Origin: Spirodela intermedia | Taxonomy: Eukaryota > Streptophyta > Magnoliopsida > Alismatales > Araceae | Length of the DNA: 64,000 bases | Assembly (NCBI GenBank): GCA_902729315.2 | Contig: LR746264.1 | Span: 11,005,878 to 11,069,877 of the forward strand | Direction of reading: 5' to 3' | Part shown: positions 24,601 to 35,300 of the stretch, one piece after another | How the letters are laid out: each line of letters opens with the position of its first letter | Numbering within the stretch: the stretch's first letter is position 1 | The notes under the pieces: model-generated | Told to the model about the DNA's origin: nothing | Database searches by the model: none | What the model saw: only the letters and a program-made list of their open reading frames with translations | Program-made: the position numbers and the translations under genes

Positions 24601-25412
24601 AAAGCTCCATTATTATCGAGGATATAAACTGAAGAAATACCAAGATAGAAGAACTGAAGCCTGAAGAAAATAAAAGAGAACAGAGACCTCAAGGAAACCA
24701 ATCGCTTTGCCAGCACTTTCTCCCGCGAGCCGCACACTATGAGTCTGAAAAATGAAACACGAGTAAGTGACGCTAATGTCTGACTCAGATGTTGAGCGAT
24801 AGCTAGGATTGCATCAGGTTACAAAAAGGGTCGGGACTTTGGCGCAGCATCTCGCTAAAAAATCATAGGAAAGAAAGTTTCCCTCACCTAATGTATGCTG
24901 AAAAAACGTTCTCAGCAAATGAGTAGGCCACGTCTTCGTAGGATAATTGCAGAAAGGGGGCATCATGGGCGCACCTGCATGAGGAGCTTGATGCGGTCCA
25001 GCGGTGCGGTCACTGTCTTCGCAACCGCGCCAGCCGCCGCCCCAGCGGCGAAGAGAGCAGCGTCCTTTGGTACAAGGGCTAACAGAGCCAGGGGGTGCTT
25101 CAGGAACAGCTCGGTGGATGGCCATGACTTCTTGTCTTCGCCATTCACAATGCCTGCGTCCGCGTCTCTCCGACTGCTGGCGGCCGGCACGGCAGAAACT
25201 CGGTCTTGCTTGCTGGTAGCGGCGCTTTTTCCTCCAAGGACGACAAGGGAGGCGAAAGGCCCTCGAGATGCCGGCAAGCCTTGGGAAGAATCCGGGACAG
25301 CAATGCCCCCTCCTCCGCCCAATTCCTGTTCCATAAGTCCTCCTCCCTCGCCGGCCCTGGTGGACTCGAGCAGGGACGGTACGTGGTGCCACACCAACGC
25401 GCCCTCCCGCAT
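21613..25412 (-). CDS. Chloroplast-type ADP/ATP carrier, mitochondrial carrier family (410 aa, 10 exons)
   Basis: The protein matches the plant group annotated as probable envelope or thylakoid ADP,ATP carrier (AT3G51870/AT5G01500-like), which exchanges adenylates across plastid membranes. Exons are 25412-24975, 24744-24688, 23523-23461, 23365-23309, 23209-23126, 22703-22635, 22558-22446, 22334-22165, 21954-21876 and 21715-21613. About 110 residues of Ala/Ser/Gly-rich N-terminus (a likely plastid transit region) precede PKDAALFAAGAAAG. The three carrier signatures are PLDRIKLLM, PLDVLRLRL and PLDTIRRQM, one per repeat, as in a six-helix carrier. The mitochondrial AAC hallmark RRRMMM is absent (RRQMQM instead). 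The ATG at 25412 (MREGALVWHHVP) is chosen because homologues start near this motif; an in-frame ATG at 25661 is also open. Exon 6 ends in a GC donor. Confidence 0.93.
23051..23095. repeat. Compound (GT)n(GA)n microsatellite in carrier intron
   Basis: TG/CG dinucleotides run into GA dinucleotides, about 30 bp beyond the donor of carrier exon 5. It is likely polymorphic in length. Confidence 0.9.
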
Positions 25413-26898
25413 TCTGCCTCCGCGTTTCGCGGTGAGAAAAACGACGCAGGAGAGGAGAAGGGAGGGGACAGGAGAGTAGGGGAGGAGGAAGAGGAGAGGA
25501 GGATGGAGCGAGGGGAATACCGAACGGCCGCGCGCGCCAAGACCGGAGTCTGCGGTGAACTCCCTCCGATTTGGGCGTGCGCTCTCTGCTCCGCTCTCCC
25601 TCTCCTTGTTCCACCTCTCCCTCACTCGACGGGGTGCACCAGCTGTTGGGGGCCGGTTCACTGGATAACGCCCCGCTCGAGATTCGTATGTAATATCCTT
25701 GATACTCCTACATTATATTATATTCCGTGCTTTGCTTTACATTCTGTTATATTATATGATAAGACAGATGGGAGAGAATCCTGCCATCCTGGGAGCCCGT
25801 CGTGGGACATATTATAATATTATTTTATCCCGTCACTCGGCCCATTCTCTCACTCACTTTTCAGTGAGAGTGGGTTTTCGCACGGCCCACCATTCACCTT
25901 CCCATCATCTCCTTCGTGGCCTCGCCACTTTCCTCCGGCGGCCCAGCGCACGTCAGCCCAACCCAACCGCCTTCCCCCCGTTTCGAAAGGTGGCGAGAAT
26001 GAGCATCCGCATCTGCTGCCCGGGGGAACAGACTTCCTCGGTCGTTGGAGCAGAATCTCACCGCCACCGCCACGAGGCCTAGGCCGCAGGGGCATGTACG
26101 TAGCCACCGGTGCCTCGGCATAGACGCGGCTCTTTGCAAGAGTTTCGGCATGCGCAGATCGGGCGGACAAGCCTCGCACGGTCGCAACGCTGGGAGGACG
26201 CTCGTCACAAGCAAAAGCCTCTTTTACTCGTACGACGGCGACGACCCCGCGGGTGCTTCCTTCGCTTGTCATCGTCGCCGCCTGCGTTAGGCCACATGCT
26301 GCCATCCCCGTATGGCGATGAAAGGTGAGGGCTGATGTTAGATTATGCCGTGAAACACGCGGAATCGAAAGCCGACTGCGGCTTGCGAAACACGCGCGAC
26401 GGTGACGGCTTCTCCGGCGAGGCCGCGAATCAAACGGAGAACACACGGGAGACGCCAAACACGGAAATCCCACCAACAATGGAGAGCCAGCTTCTGAACC
26501 GATGGCATGTATTTCAAACCTCCTGGTTTTTATTATCGACGAGGAATGCACATCTTACATGCCTGCCAATGGCTAGAAGAGATGCATGCACGCATCGCAT
26601 GCATCTTATTTCACGAGGGCCACTCGAAACTGCAAGAACCAAAATGTCAAAAGGGGGGGAAGACGATGTACAACGTGAAAAATTTACGGTCGCCACTTCC
26701 CAAGTGCCTTGGCTCGCCCGGCGAATCACCGGGGTTCTCCCGAACGGGCCGGCAAAGCATAACGGGAAGGCAGGTCCGGAGTCTATCGTCTCTTCATCGT
26801 CGCTCTGCAGGTGGACCGCTCGTGGGACTTAACAAAAGAAATGGATCCATGGTCCTGCGCGCGCTGACGAAGGAAAGCGCCGACTCGAGGCCTCCCTG
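25413..26898. other. Intergenic region between carrier start and CAX end
   Basis: Both flanking genes are on the minus strand, so this 1.49 kb holds the carrier promoter and 5' leader and the CAX 3' UTR. The stretch at 25690-25830 is locally AT-rich (repeated TATATTATAT-like runs) and is a reasonable core-promoter site for the carrier. Long frames on both strands (25850-26551 minus; 26335-26832 plus) have arginine-rich, unrecognisable products and look like GC-rich chance. Confidence 0.5.
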
Positions 26899-29642
26899 CT
26901 AAGCCGACGCGCCGAAACCCCCGCTCGACATCGGAGAGGGCCCGAGCCGGTGGATGCCGTTTCCCTCCGCTGGACGTTCATCACCGCCACGAGTTAGATC
27001 TCCGGAGAGAGAGAGAGAGAGAGAGAGAACTGGCGAAACTTAATCGCGACGTTATTCTGTAAAAAAAAGCTTTTAGTGGAGACCATGGTAAAGACGAACA
27101 CTCACTCATGGGAGTCTTGAGCACGAAGAAACACGCGCTGATGACGACGTAGCAGAGCAAGAGCACCAGCCCCTTGAGGTAGTGCGACGTCCCGTCCTAC
27201 AAGGATCAGGCAGACGGGGTAAGCACACAACACACGACAACCATCCTCCGAATTTATTTTATAATCAAATGCGAGGCGAGCCCGCGGTCGCTGCTCACCT
27301 GAAGGCTGAAGGTGGTGACGAGGACCGCCAGCAGCAGGGATCCCGTCTCCAGGATCTGGAAGTCGAGGTCCATAGGAGTCCCCATGATCCACGCCACGGT
27401 CACACTCAGTGGTACCTGTTCCGCACGACAACAACGTTAGCACCGTGTTCCTCCCTGGGACAGTTGATCGAAGCCGGAGAGAGATCGGTGATGGTATCGA
27501 TAACTTACCACGAACATGGAAATCTGAGTGGCTGAACCTAACGATACGCCCAGAGTGATGTCCTGTCATTTGAGGCGTGAAGAAAGGAAACTCCCGGATA
27601 TTAACTATCACGCGCACCGTTAATAGAGTATGCTAGTTTTCTTGCTCTGTTACCAGCTTGTTCTTGAAGGCGAAGATGATGGCCCCCGCGTGCTCCGCGG
27701 CGTTGCCGACGATCGGGAGGAGAATGATGCTGATGAAACTGACTGAGATGCTCCATGATTCTGCCGCGGCCTGCGCCAATGCAGACAACAGGGGAAAGAA
27801 AAATGAACGAGCGAGAAGGAAAAGTTGCGAGGGAACGGCGATTGCATTCACGATGTTGTTCTTTCCTTCCGCCTTGGAGTGATCATCGTACCTCGATGGT
27901 GCCGACGACGTATTCGGAGAGTAGGGCAATCACTGCCGTCATCCCCACCAGCCATGCCAGCGCGCTGCCGAAGCATATGGCCGGCTGCTCCTCCGAAACC
28001 GCTTCGACACCATTTTCGTCCTCATCCTGAGAGCGCCTCAGAGGGTTAGTCGAACAGCCGGGGCCGCGGGGATTTTGAAAGAATCTCGCAGCAGGCTGGC
28101 GTGTCCCGAACCTCCTGGGCCTCGAAGAACTGGCGGTGGGTCTTGAGCTGGAAGAAGATGTAGGCGACGTAGGCGAGGAGCATGACGATGCTACACGCTC
28201 TTGATAGCTGCAGCGTGGGCACCCCCGCCTCCACCGTCCGCTCTCCGCCGCTGGTGCCGTATTTGAACATTAGAGGGAGCATGTGGCACAGCACCCCCAG
28301 TAGCAGCAGGCTTGTGCTCACGTCGGCTTGCTTCTGCAGGTCCATGACCACGCCAAGTCTTCTTAGAATGGGCTCTCAAGATTCGCCCGGGACGGAATGG
28401 CAGTGCAGCTGAAAACTACTAGTGACATTCTTGTTTCTGGTTCATTGTATAAGATTCTCGAGGGAGATGCCCTCCCTGGACATTTTTCGCGGCCAAGGGC
28501 GCCGGGGGCCCATAATCTCCCGTTCGCGGCAGATTATGGAGCCCCGACGCCAGAACTTTGCCACGGTTCAGACAAAAAAACCGCCACATCACCGTAAATA
28601 TTCTCAGATGGCAGCCGAAACACGAAGATCGCCCTAAGAAGACAAATAAATCGATAGATAACCTACCCGGTCGTAGCGCTGCTCCTTGGCGGAGAGGTTG
28701 GCGATGCCGCCGAGGAAGAGGGAGGAGCCTAGGACGAGGAGGAGGTTGGAAAGTATGGAGCCGACGAGGGAGCATTTCACCACTTCGATCTTGCCCTTGC
28801 TGAGGGCAAAAAGGGCGATGATCAACTCCGTCGCGTTCCCGCATGTCGCGTTCAGGAGACCTCCCACTGAAAGAATGTGGAGATGACCCGTCAGAGTCGG
28901 TTTCGACGGAGATAATGAGCAGAGGAGAGCTCGAGAGTCGTGTAAATATGTACCCGTCGGTCCCGTGTAGTAGGCTATTTGTCTGTGATGATCCCCAACA
29001 TCCAAACGAGATCAACCCCATCAAGAAAGATCCACGAAGAGCATCAGGCCGTGAGAGAGAGATATGTAGAGAGACAGATAGATTGATTGATAGATTTATA
29101 GAGAGATCGAGAGAGAGAATTGTACTCACTCGGTGAGGAAACTGACTCGCTCGGCCAGTGGAGTGAGTCCCAGCAGACTTAAAGCGAAGAGCCACGCCTG
29201 CCATGAGCCCAAAATGAGGAGAAGCCGGCCGAACAACAGGGGAGGACCCAAATATCACGTATGGAAGTTCCATATTAGTTATCACTCCTCAACAAACAGA
29301 CCGACACGGATTACACGACCAGCCTACACCTGTTTGGACGGAGAACAAGTAAAAACTCACGCTGCCGAAGTTATAATAGTTGGCGGCGACGGCGAGGGGG
29401 ACCGTGGGGAAGAGGATGAAGAGCTTGGTACCCAGGAAGACTTCTTGTAGGTTACCCAAAAAATCTCTAAGGAAGCTCCATCGGACTTTGGATACCAGCG
29501 AGAGATCCGACTTCTTACGCAGCGAGGAAGACGACATGTTGTGCGCCGTCCGCCCATGGTGGTGGTGCCGCGTGATCTCCTTGTTCGGTCCCTTGGGAGC
29601 GATTCCATTCTCGAGGCCTCTCGGGTCGTAGGAGGAGGCCAT
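26899..29642 (-). CDS. CAX: Vacuolar cation/proton exchanger, CAX1/CAX3-like (461 aa, 11 exons)
   Basis: CAX proteins use the tonoplast proton gradient to load Ca2+ and other cations into the vacuole. Exons are 29642-29361, 29197-29130, 28982-28954, 28866-28667, 28333-28112, 28026-27892, 27770-27654, 27562-27509, 27415-27299, 27196-27106 and 26969-26899. The N-terminal regulatory segment [18 protein letters not shown] is intact. The two conserved repeats are present: [10 protein letters not shown] (from 136) with [12 protein letters not shown], and [10 protein letters not shown] (from 333) with SLGSATQI. An acidic loop EDENG separates the halves. Length equals Arabidopsis CAX1 (463). The final 71-nt exon gives a GGFGASA end like known CAX C-termini. 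Exon 3 is a 29-nt microexon encoding QIAYYTGPT. Confidence 0.96.
27004..27028. repeat. (GA)n microsatellite in CAX last intron
   Basis: The GA run reads as CT on the CAX coding strand and lies about 35 nt before the last acceptor, so it forms part of the polypyrimidine region of that intron. Confidence 0.85.
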
Positions 29643-30565
29643 GGGAACGGGGCAGAGACAGGGAGAAATGTTGATGTTGACACCCAACCTCGCTGCCTTC
29701 CGAGCTCACTCACCCAGTTTCGATGTCCGATGTTGCAGACGTCAGTCTGCCCCAGAGACTCTTGCTCTCCCTGCATATAAAGAAGGCTTCTGCGAAACTT
29801 CCTATCTCTTGCTTTCTCTCTGCCATATTTATCAATTTAAACGAACCAAAATCTCCGGAAACAATAGATTCGGAGGTTGTTATGCGACTTACTTCCTTCC
29901 CCACGGACCGATTTGGGGGTTTGATTGTCCCCCAAAGTCGATCCCATGGCGTCCTTCACAGCAGCAGCAAGTCGTGTAGCTCTGGTGACCGTCCACGCAG
30001 AAGCACCGGCCCCGGTGATCGTTGAGACCGTATTTTTCCGGGCAGTCCGGACAAAAGCCGTAAAAAGCTTCTACACGGCTGGGTATCATCTGCAAGGCAT
30101 TTTCTGTGAGATATGTTACCAAAACTTGCCGAATGTATTTGATATTATGCCGCTAAACTTACAACTAGTACACCGAACGAGTAAATTATCAACAGTACAA
30201 TGCTCATGACTCGCCGAGTTGGCCACTCTCGACAACCCCTCCCTGAAGGCGGTGATGCTCACAGGAAGTTTCCTTGTTGCTTCATCCCAACGTTTTCCTC
30301 TGTGCCGACTAAGCGCATGCAGTGAAACCTTCGCGAGCACGCCCCCCTCGTCGCTTCTTCCTTGGCAGGCCGAACCTCGGGCGGGGCTCTCTCGACTGAT
30401 GCCATCGAGACGCATGATGATAATTAGCCGTATGTGCGGTTGATAGAGAGAGTTGTGATAAAAACATACGGTACTGTTGCTTCCTCCTGCTCTAGTGTGA
30501 TATTAGCATACGATAAAAACATCAGGATTCCCACAAAGGACGGCCTCTTGCTCTAGTGTGAAGCT

Positions 30566-31022
30566 TCCTCTTTCAATCGTGAGCATTTGTGTGGCAACAG
30601 GTCTCCGGTCCAGCATTCTTCTAGGAATCAAGATGCAGGATCACTTTCTGGATATAAATGAGAACAAATAGAAGATAAATCACCAAAGAATCCTGATGAG
30701 AATAATAGAATAATACTTCCACCAGACACCGCTAATACATGACCTGTTTATAGAAAACAGGAAAAGATAACCGCCTCTCATGACCCCCTAACGGGTCAAA
30801 AGAAATGAGGTGACAGCCGTCTCTCACTCCTACCACGTGTCCTGACCGAGTCAGACGGGAGACGTGCCCGAACGTCTCCCGCACGTCTCCCGAACGGTTG
30901 AGACGGGAGGTGGCTCCTCGCATCTCCCTAGCGGGTCAGCCATGATGGACTGACACCGCCAACAGTTCTCTTGCAACCGTGAGCGTTTGTGTGGCAACAG
31001 GTCTCCGGTCCAGCATTCCTCT
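30566..31022 (-). mobile_element. LTR-like remnant flanked by 57-bp direct repeats
   Basis: Two direct copies of about 57 bp (30566-30622 and 30966-31022) lie exactly 400 bp apart and share gtgtggcaacaggtctccgg and the following bases. On the minus strand the interval begins tgttggcggtgtcagtcc, contains a TATA-like ctataaacag and has the general look of a solo LTR. I could not fix TG...CA termini with a target duplication, and no internal coding region is present, so assignment to retrotransposons is tentative. Confidence 0.4.
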
Positions 31023-31161
31023 CAAGGAAAGGAACCACCACGGGGTCTCTGAACTTTCGAACCCGTGACAACAGAGCTTTGCTCTTGTGGCTCCAGCTCT
31101 CCCCGGCCATTCAGTATGGTTTCTTGCTGCGGCGAGGATGCTTTCCATCCATTTCCACCCG

Positions 31162-31165
<4 letters not shown>

Positions 31166-31207
<42 letters not shown>
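31166..31207. repeat. (CT)n microsatellite
   Basis: A long, nearly pure CT run, intergenic, about 1.1 kb before the ABC1 kinase start. Confidence 0.9.
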
Positions 31208-31209
<2 letters not shown>

Positions 31210-32307
31210 AGACTATGTATATTCCATACAACAATGATCTGGACGCCTGCACGAACTCTCCAAGACAGACTGTTGATCTCTTCGACGCGACTCCTCTCCG
31301 TACTCTATGATGTCCCTCCTTGTTGCTGGAATCGAAGCTTACTTACCGATGACGGCCACACGCCGAGCTCGGCGCCGTAGTGTACGAGGTGCACCAGGAG
31401 CCCCCGCCTTCCGGGAAGCTCTCCGAGTTACGCTGTACTTCCCCGTCATCTCCGGGTTTAACCAGCCGTTGCGTAGAGGGCGCAAGAGAGACCTTCCTCG
31501 AAGCTTCAAAGGCTCCGAGACCGAACGGCAAGGCAGAAGAGCCTCCGCTCGACTCTCGCGGTTCGTCTCTGCGCAAAATCGGCTAATCATCGCAAGCGTA
31601 GTATTCATTGGTCGAAAGGGCTTAAACTGGTCCCCCAGGAAAGCGTCGGCTCGAGAGTCCACTTCCTCTGGTCACACAAAACTGAGCTCTTGAACTGGTC
31701 TCCAGAAATCTGACTTCGACTTTAGGAAAAAAAGCTCTTGTTTCTGAAGAAATTCCCTGGAGGACAGCAAAGTCGCGAGGAACAGGGAGGATACGCTGGC
31801 CGTTGGAAGATCTGCGGGAACCAGCATCTCTGGAGTCGTCTTCCTCGAGATGCAAGATGAGACTTTTCGCACTCATCAGGAAAACGTTTATCGATCATTG
31901 ATGCTCAAAATGAGCTTCAAAATAGTCAAGTCCAGCGGAGCGATGACCATCATCGTACGCTCCAGCGGATATTTCTCATAACCAGAGTGGAATGCATTAT
32001 TTTGCCCGCGAGATCCGAAGTTGCCAGCTTCGGCGGTGCAGCCCAACGGCTCGGGATGCTCCCGAGTCCTGCCAATCAGCGAAAAACGTTTTCCAGCACG
32101 ATCACGTGATGCACGTGCGAGACAGTAAATATTATATCATAATATTTCACATAATATGTAATATTAAATGCGATCGGAAAAAAATAATATTATAATGTTC
32201 CCTGAGAGAGCTCCGTGGGGTATGCTACTTCCTCGCCTCCGCCGTCTCCGGCCTCAAGCTCGCCGGCCGGGAAGTCAGGAGGAAGGGGCGCGGGAGTGGG
32301 TCATTAG

Positions 32308-35300
32308 ATGGCGGTGCGGTTCCTCAGGCGAGCCTGCGCCAAGCTGTCGGGTGCCGCCGTCCTCCTGGGAGGCGGAGTCGCGGCGGCAACGGTGATCTCA
32401 TCGGATGATCCCGCTTCCGCTCTCAAGGTCTGCGCAATAGTTCCCGTCCGTATCTGTCGCGATTCCTTCACCGCTGCTGCCATGGTTGCCGGTGAGTATT
32501 GCTCTGTCCTTCGCGACGATCCCTCGTCGGAAATAAGTTTCTTTTTTGATGACGTAGGTTTATTGAAGAGACATACAATCCCGTCATGAAAATAATACAC
32601 GCCACTCCATCAATTCGCGAAAATAAGACGCCCTCTCGTGTTTCCCTTGTTCCCATTCCCTCCGTTTTGCTCCCCCTCGCAGATTACAAGTACTCATTGT
32701 GGGGACTCAATGAAGGAAGTGTCGAACACGCCAGGGTCAAGCACGAGGTCCACCTTAGAGGTGCTAATAGGCTTCAAGATTTATGTTTCCGGAACGGTGG
32801 GATATACATCAAGCTCGGGCAGCACATTGCTCAACTCGTATGTCTTTTATTTTGATTATATGCTATTCACTGTTACTTTCTGAACAAAACTAGGGGCATT
32901 GTCCTATACTCAGGGTTTCTTACAATCGCAGATAAAAATCCAGGTAGGATGACAGTTAAATTTTCTCGCCGTGTTACCGTCCGTTGCTCTGTGTATAAAA
33001 ATCTAGGGGCATTGTCCGCGGCGGTTAGTATATATCCTTTCCGATGACCCTGTTGGAGTTATTGGTTTTCCTCGTAAAATAAATGAAATATTTGACATCC
33101 TAGATATACTTTTGGGAGAGGGAAAAACACTGTCCATGGAATGGTGTATTGAATGGATGATCAACAATAACGATTATTTGAATATTTTCTTAGAACCCGG
33201 TCAAAGAATAACCTTCAGTCAAACGAGGAGAGTAACCAAGAGGTGATGTAGTTGTGGATAAGGAAGCTGCTGCCATTGATGGAGATAGTTTTTGCTGTTT
33301 TCCTCTCCAAAAATGCTTTGAGAAGGACAGCCGAAACTTGATTGATAGGAGGGAGATGTGCGTAATCTAAAACCTATTAGTAGGGTCTGCCAATGGGGCC
33401 AGGCATCACGAAGCTTGGTCTTGGTACAAGCAGGACGCTTTCAGATGGGGGGCAGACAAAATCCATTGTTCCTATAGCACCTCCCCCTGTTTCTTTCGGA
33501 GGTGCTGAGCTGGAGCGAGGGAGATATGACTATCCTGTTTCTTTTCTGGGCCTGTTGGAATGAGAGTTCTTTGATGTGAGCAGGGGTTGCGAGAGAGCAT
33601 AGCTCACTGCGGTATATGTATCAACTCATTGACGAGATCAAAACCAACTGAGCTCAGCGTTTGACTAAGAAATAAAGTCAATATTTTCATTTTTTTTAGA
33701 GCTTACAAATCTTCTCTTTTTTGCCCTTAAAACTTATATGCAAGTCACCTCCAGTTCCAGTGAGAATTCGCAAAACTCCGTTTCCATCGAGAATTGAATG
33801 GGGTTTTCCCGTAATAATCAGGTCAACTAGCATTGATTTTTTCATAATGGAAATTATTTCATTAGGGCTCAAATATCTGATGATCAATAGATAACCAGGG
33901 AAGAAAATATTTTTATATGATTCTGGGGAAGGTAAAGAGCGAAAAGCTAAAATTAGTGCTACATTTATGTTGCTGGTCAGCATATCAATTGTCAGTATGG
34001 AGGATCATAGTCAATTCGTTAACTGTATTCGCTACTTTCTAGTTACTTTACGGTACAAGTTATATATTTTGTGAGAGTCATTGGTTTCCTGGGTTCATAA
34101 ATTCTTAGTTATATCTATTTAGGAAGTTATCTACCTGTGACGGGGTGGTCTCCCGGGGCATTTAAACTTATTTGGACAAATTTGTTCTCATCATCACATG
34201 AAGCCTTTCTTTAATTTTATTAGATGTAGTACTGAATGTAACATCTGGGAGTGCTCTACATGCAATATCAATTCAGATCTAAAAGAATAGTTCATTTGGA
34301 AGTCTAAAGGACTTAAGCTCATATTATTGATTGTTAACAGATCACTAATGATTTCCGTCCCATGACAGCACTGTATGATGTTTAGATCCACCTATAGTCA
34401 TGTGGGGGATTGGAAATGATGTCAGCTTTATGGTCATCATGCAACACATGTTAACTGCTTACTGAAGAATGATTTTCGTTGTAACATATTTACTTATGTT
34501 TCGCACAGGAATATGTTTTGCCTCAAGAGTATGTGCAGACAATGAGGGCATCAATGCTGAAGTGTTGTCCTGTTTCCTCGTATGATCAACTCTGTGAAGT
34601 ATTCTCAAAAGAGCTCGGAAAATTGCCAGAGGAAGTACGTTGTACTGTAAAAAGTATATAATTCACGAGTCAGCTTTCATAGGATTGTAAACGCACAATC
34701 AGTCTTTGGTTGTTTAAACGAATGTTTTTAAGTGTAATTTAGTATTGTCCCATTAAGTCTACAGGTTATACTTGCACTATCGAATGTCTAATGAAAAATG
34801 AAGCTTTTTGATCTTGAGGAATTTTCAATATTAGATTGGATAGTTTCGTTTACAGAGATTTTTGAAGCAGTTCTGAATTGTGCTTTCATCATATTGATAC
34901 ACATCGAAGGGCTGATGATCATTCGGATGCTGTGGAAGTAAAATGGTTCTTACTAAGCAAGTCATATTTCGTCTGCCTTGTTTTATTCTTTGTTATGCAT
35001 AAAAAATTGAGGATTTTTTGGTGGGCTGGTTCTATGTATTGTGATGATTTCTTCCTTACTATCCATGTAACTATTATTATACCTTCCTCTGAAAATCCGA
35101 TCTATTCTTTTCTCCTTGAGCTAAGTATGTTTCCATAGTCCAGCTTCCATAAAAATGTACTTGGACTAAAAATATCAATATAAGTTGATATTTTTTGTGC
35201 TATAAGTAGAAGTCCATGTATAACTATGACACACCACTCTAAATGTCAATATGAAATATTACTGATTGTGAAGTGCCTTTAACATCAGAATTATCATAAC

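Larger units (their letters stand above)
29643..32307. other. Divergent intergenic region between CAX and the ABC1 kinase
   Basis: About 2.66 kb between divergent start codons. It holds an LTR-like remnant with 57-bp direct repeats (30566-31022), a (CT)n run at about 31166-31207, and an AT-rich stretch at 32125-32200 (aatattatatcataatatt) suitable as core promoter of the ABC1 gene. A Cys-rich frame at 30122-29889 (minus) is noted separately. Frames at 31307-31693 (+) and 31662-31339 (-) show no family resemblance. Confidence 0.5.

Noticed and set aside
25850-26551. 233-codon minus-strand frame between the carrier and CAX
   Set aside because: Arg/Ser/Gly-rich, no recognisable domain, no splice continuation; likely chance in GC-rich promoter DNA.
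28419-29285. 288-codon minus-strand frame across CAX exons 2-4
   Set aside because: It reads through the CAX introns in the wrong frame; the spliced CAX product explains the region.
31339-31662. Minus-strand frame ending RRVAVIG before a gtaagt, resembling the start of an FAD-binding monooxygenase
   Set aside because: No following exon with the rest of a GxGxxG fold was found downstream; too short to support.
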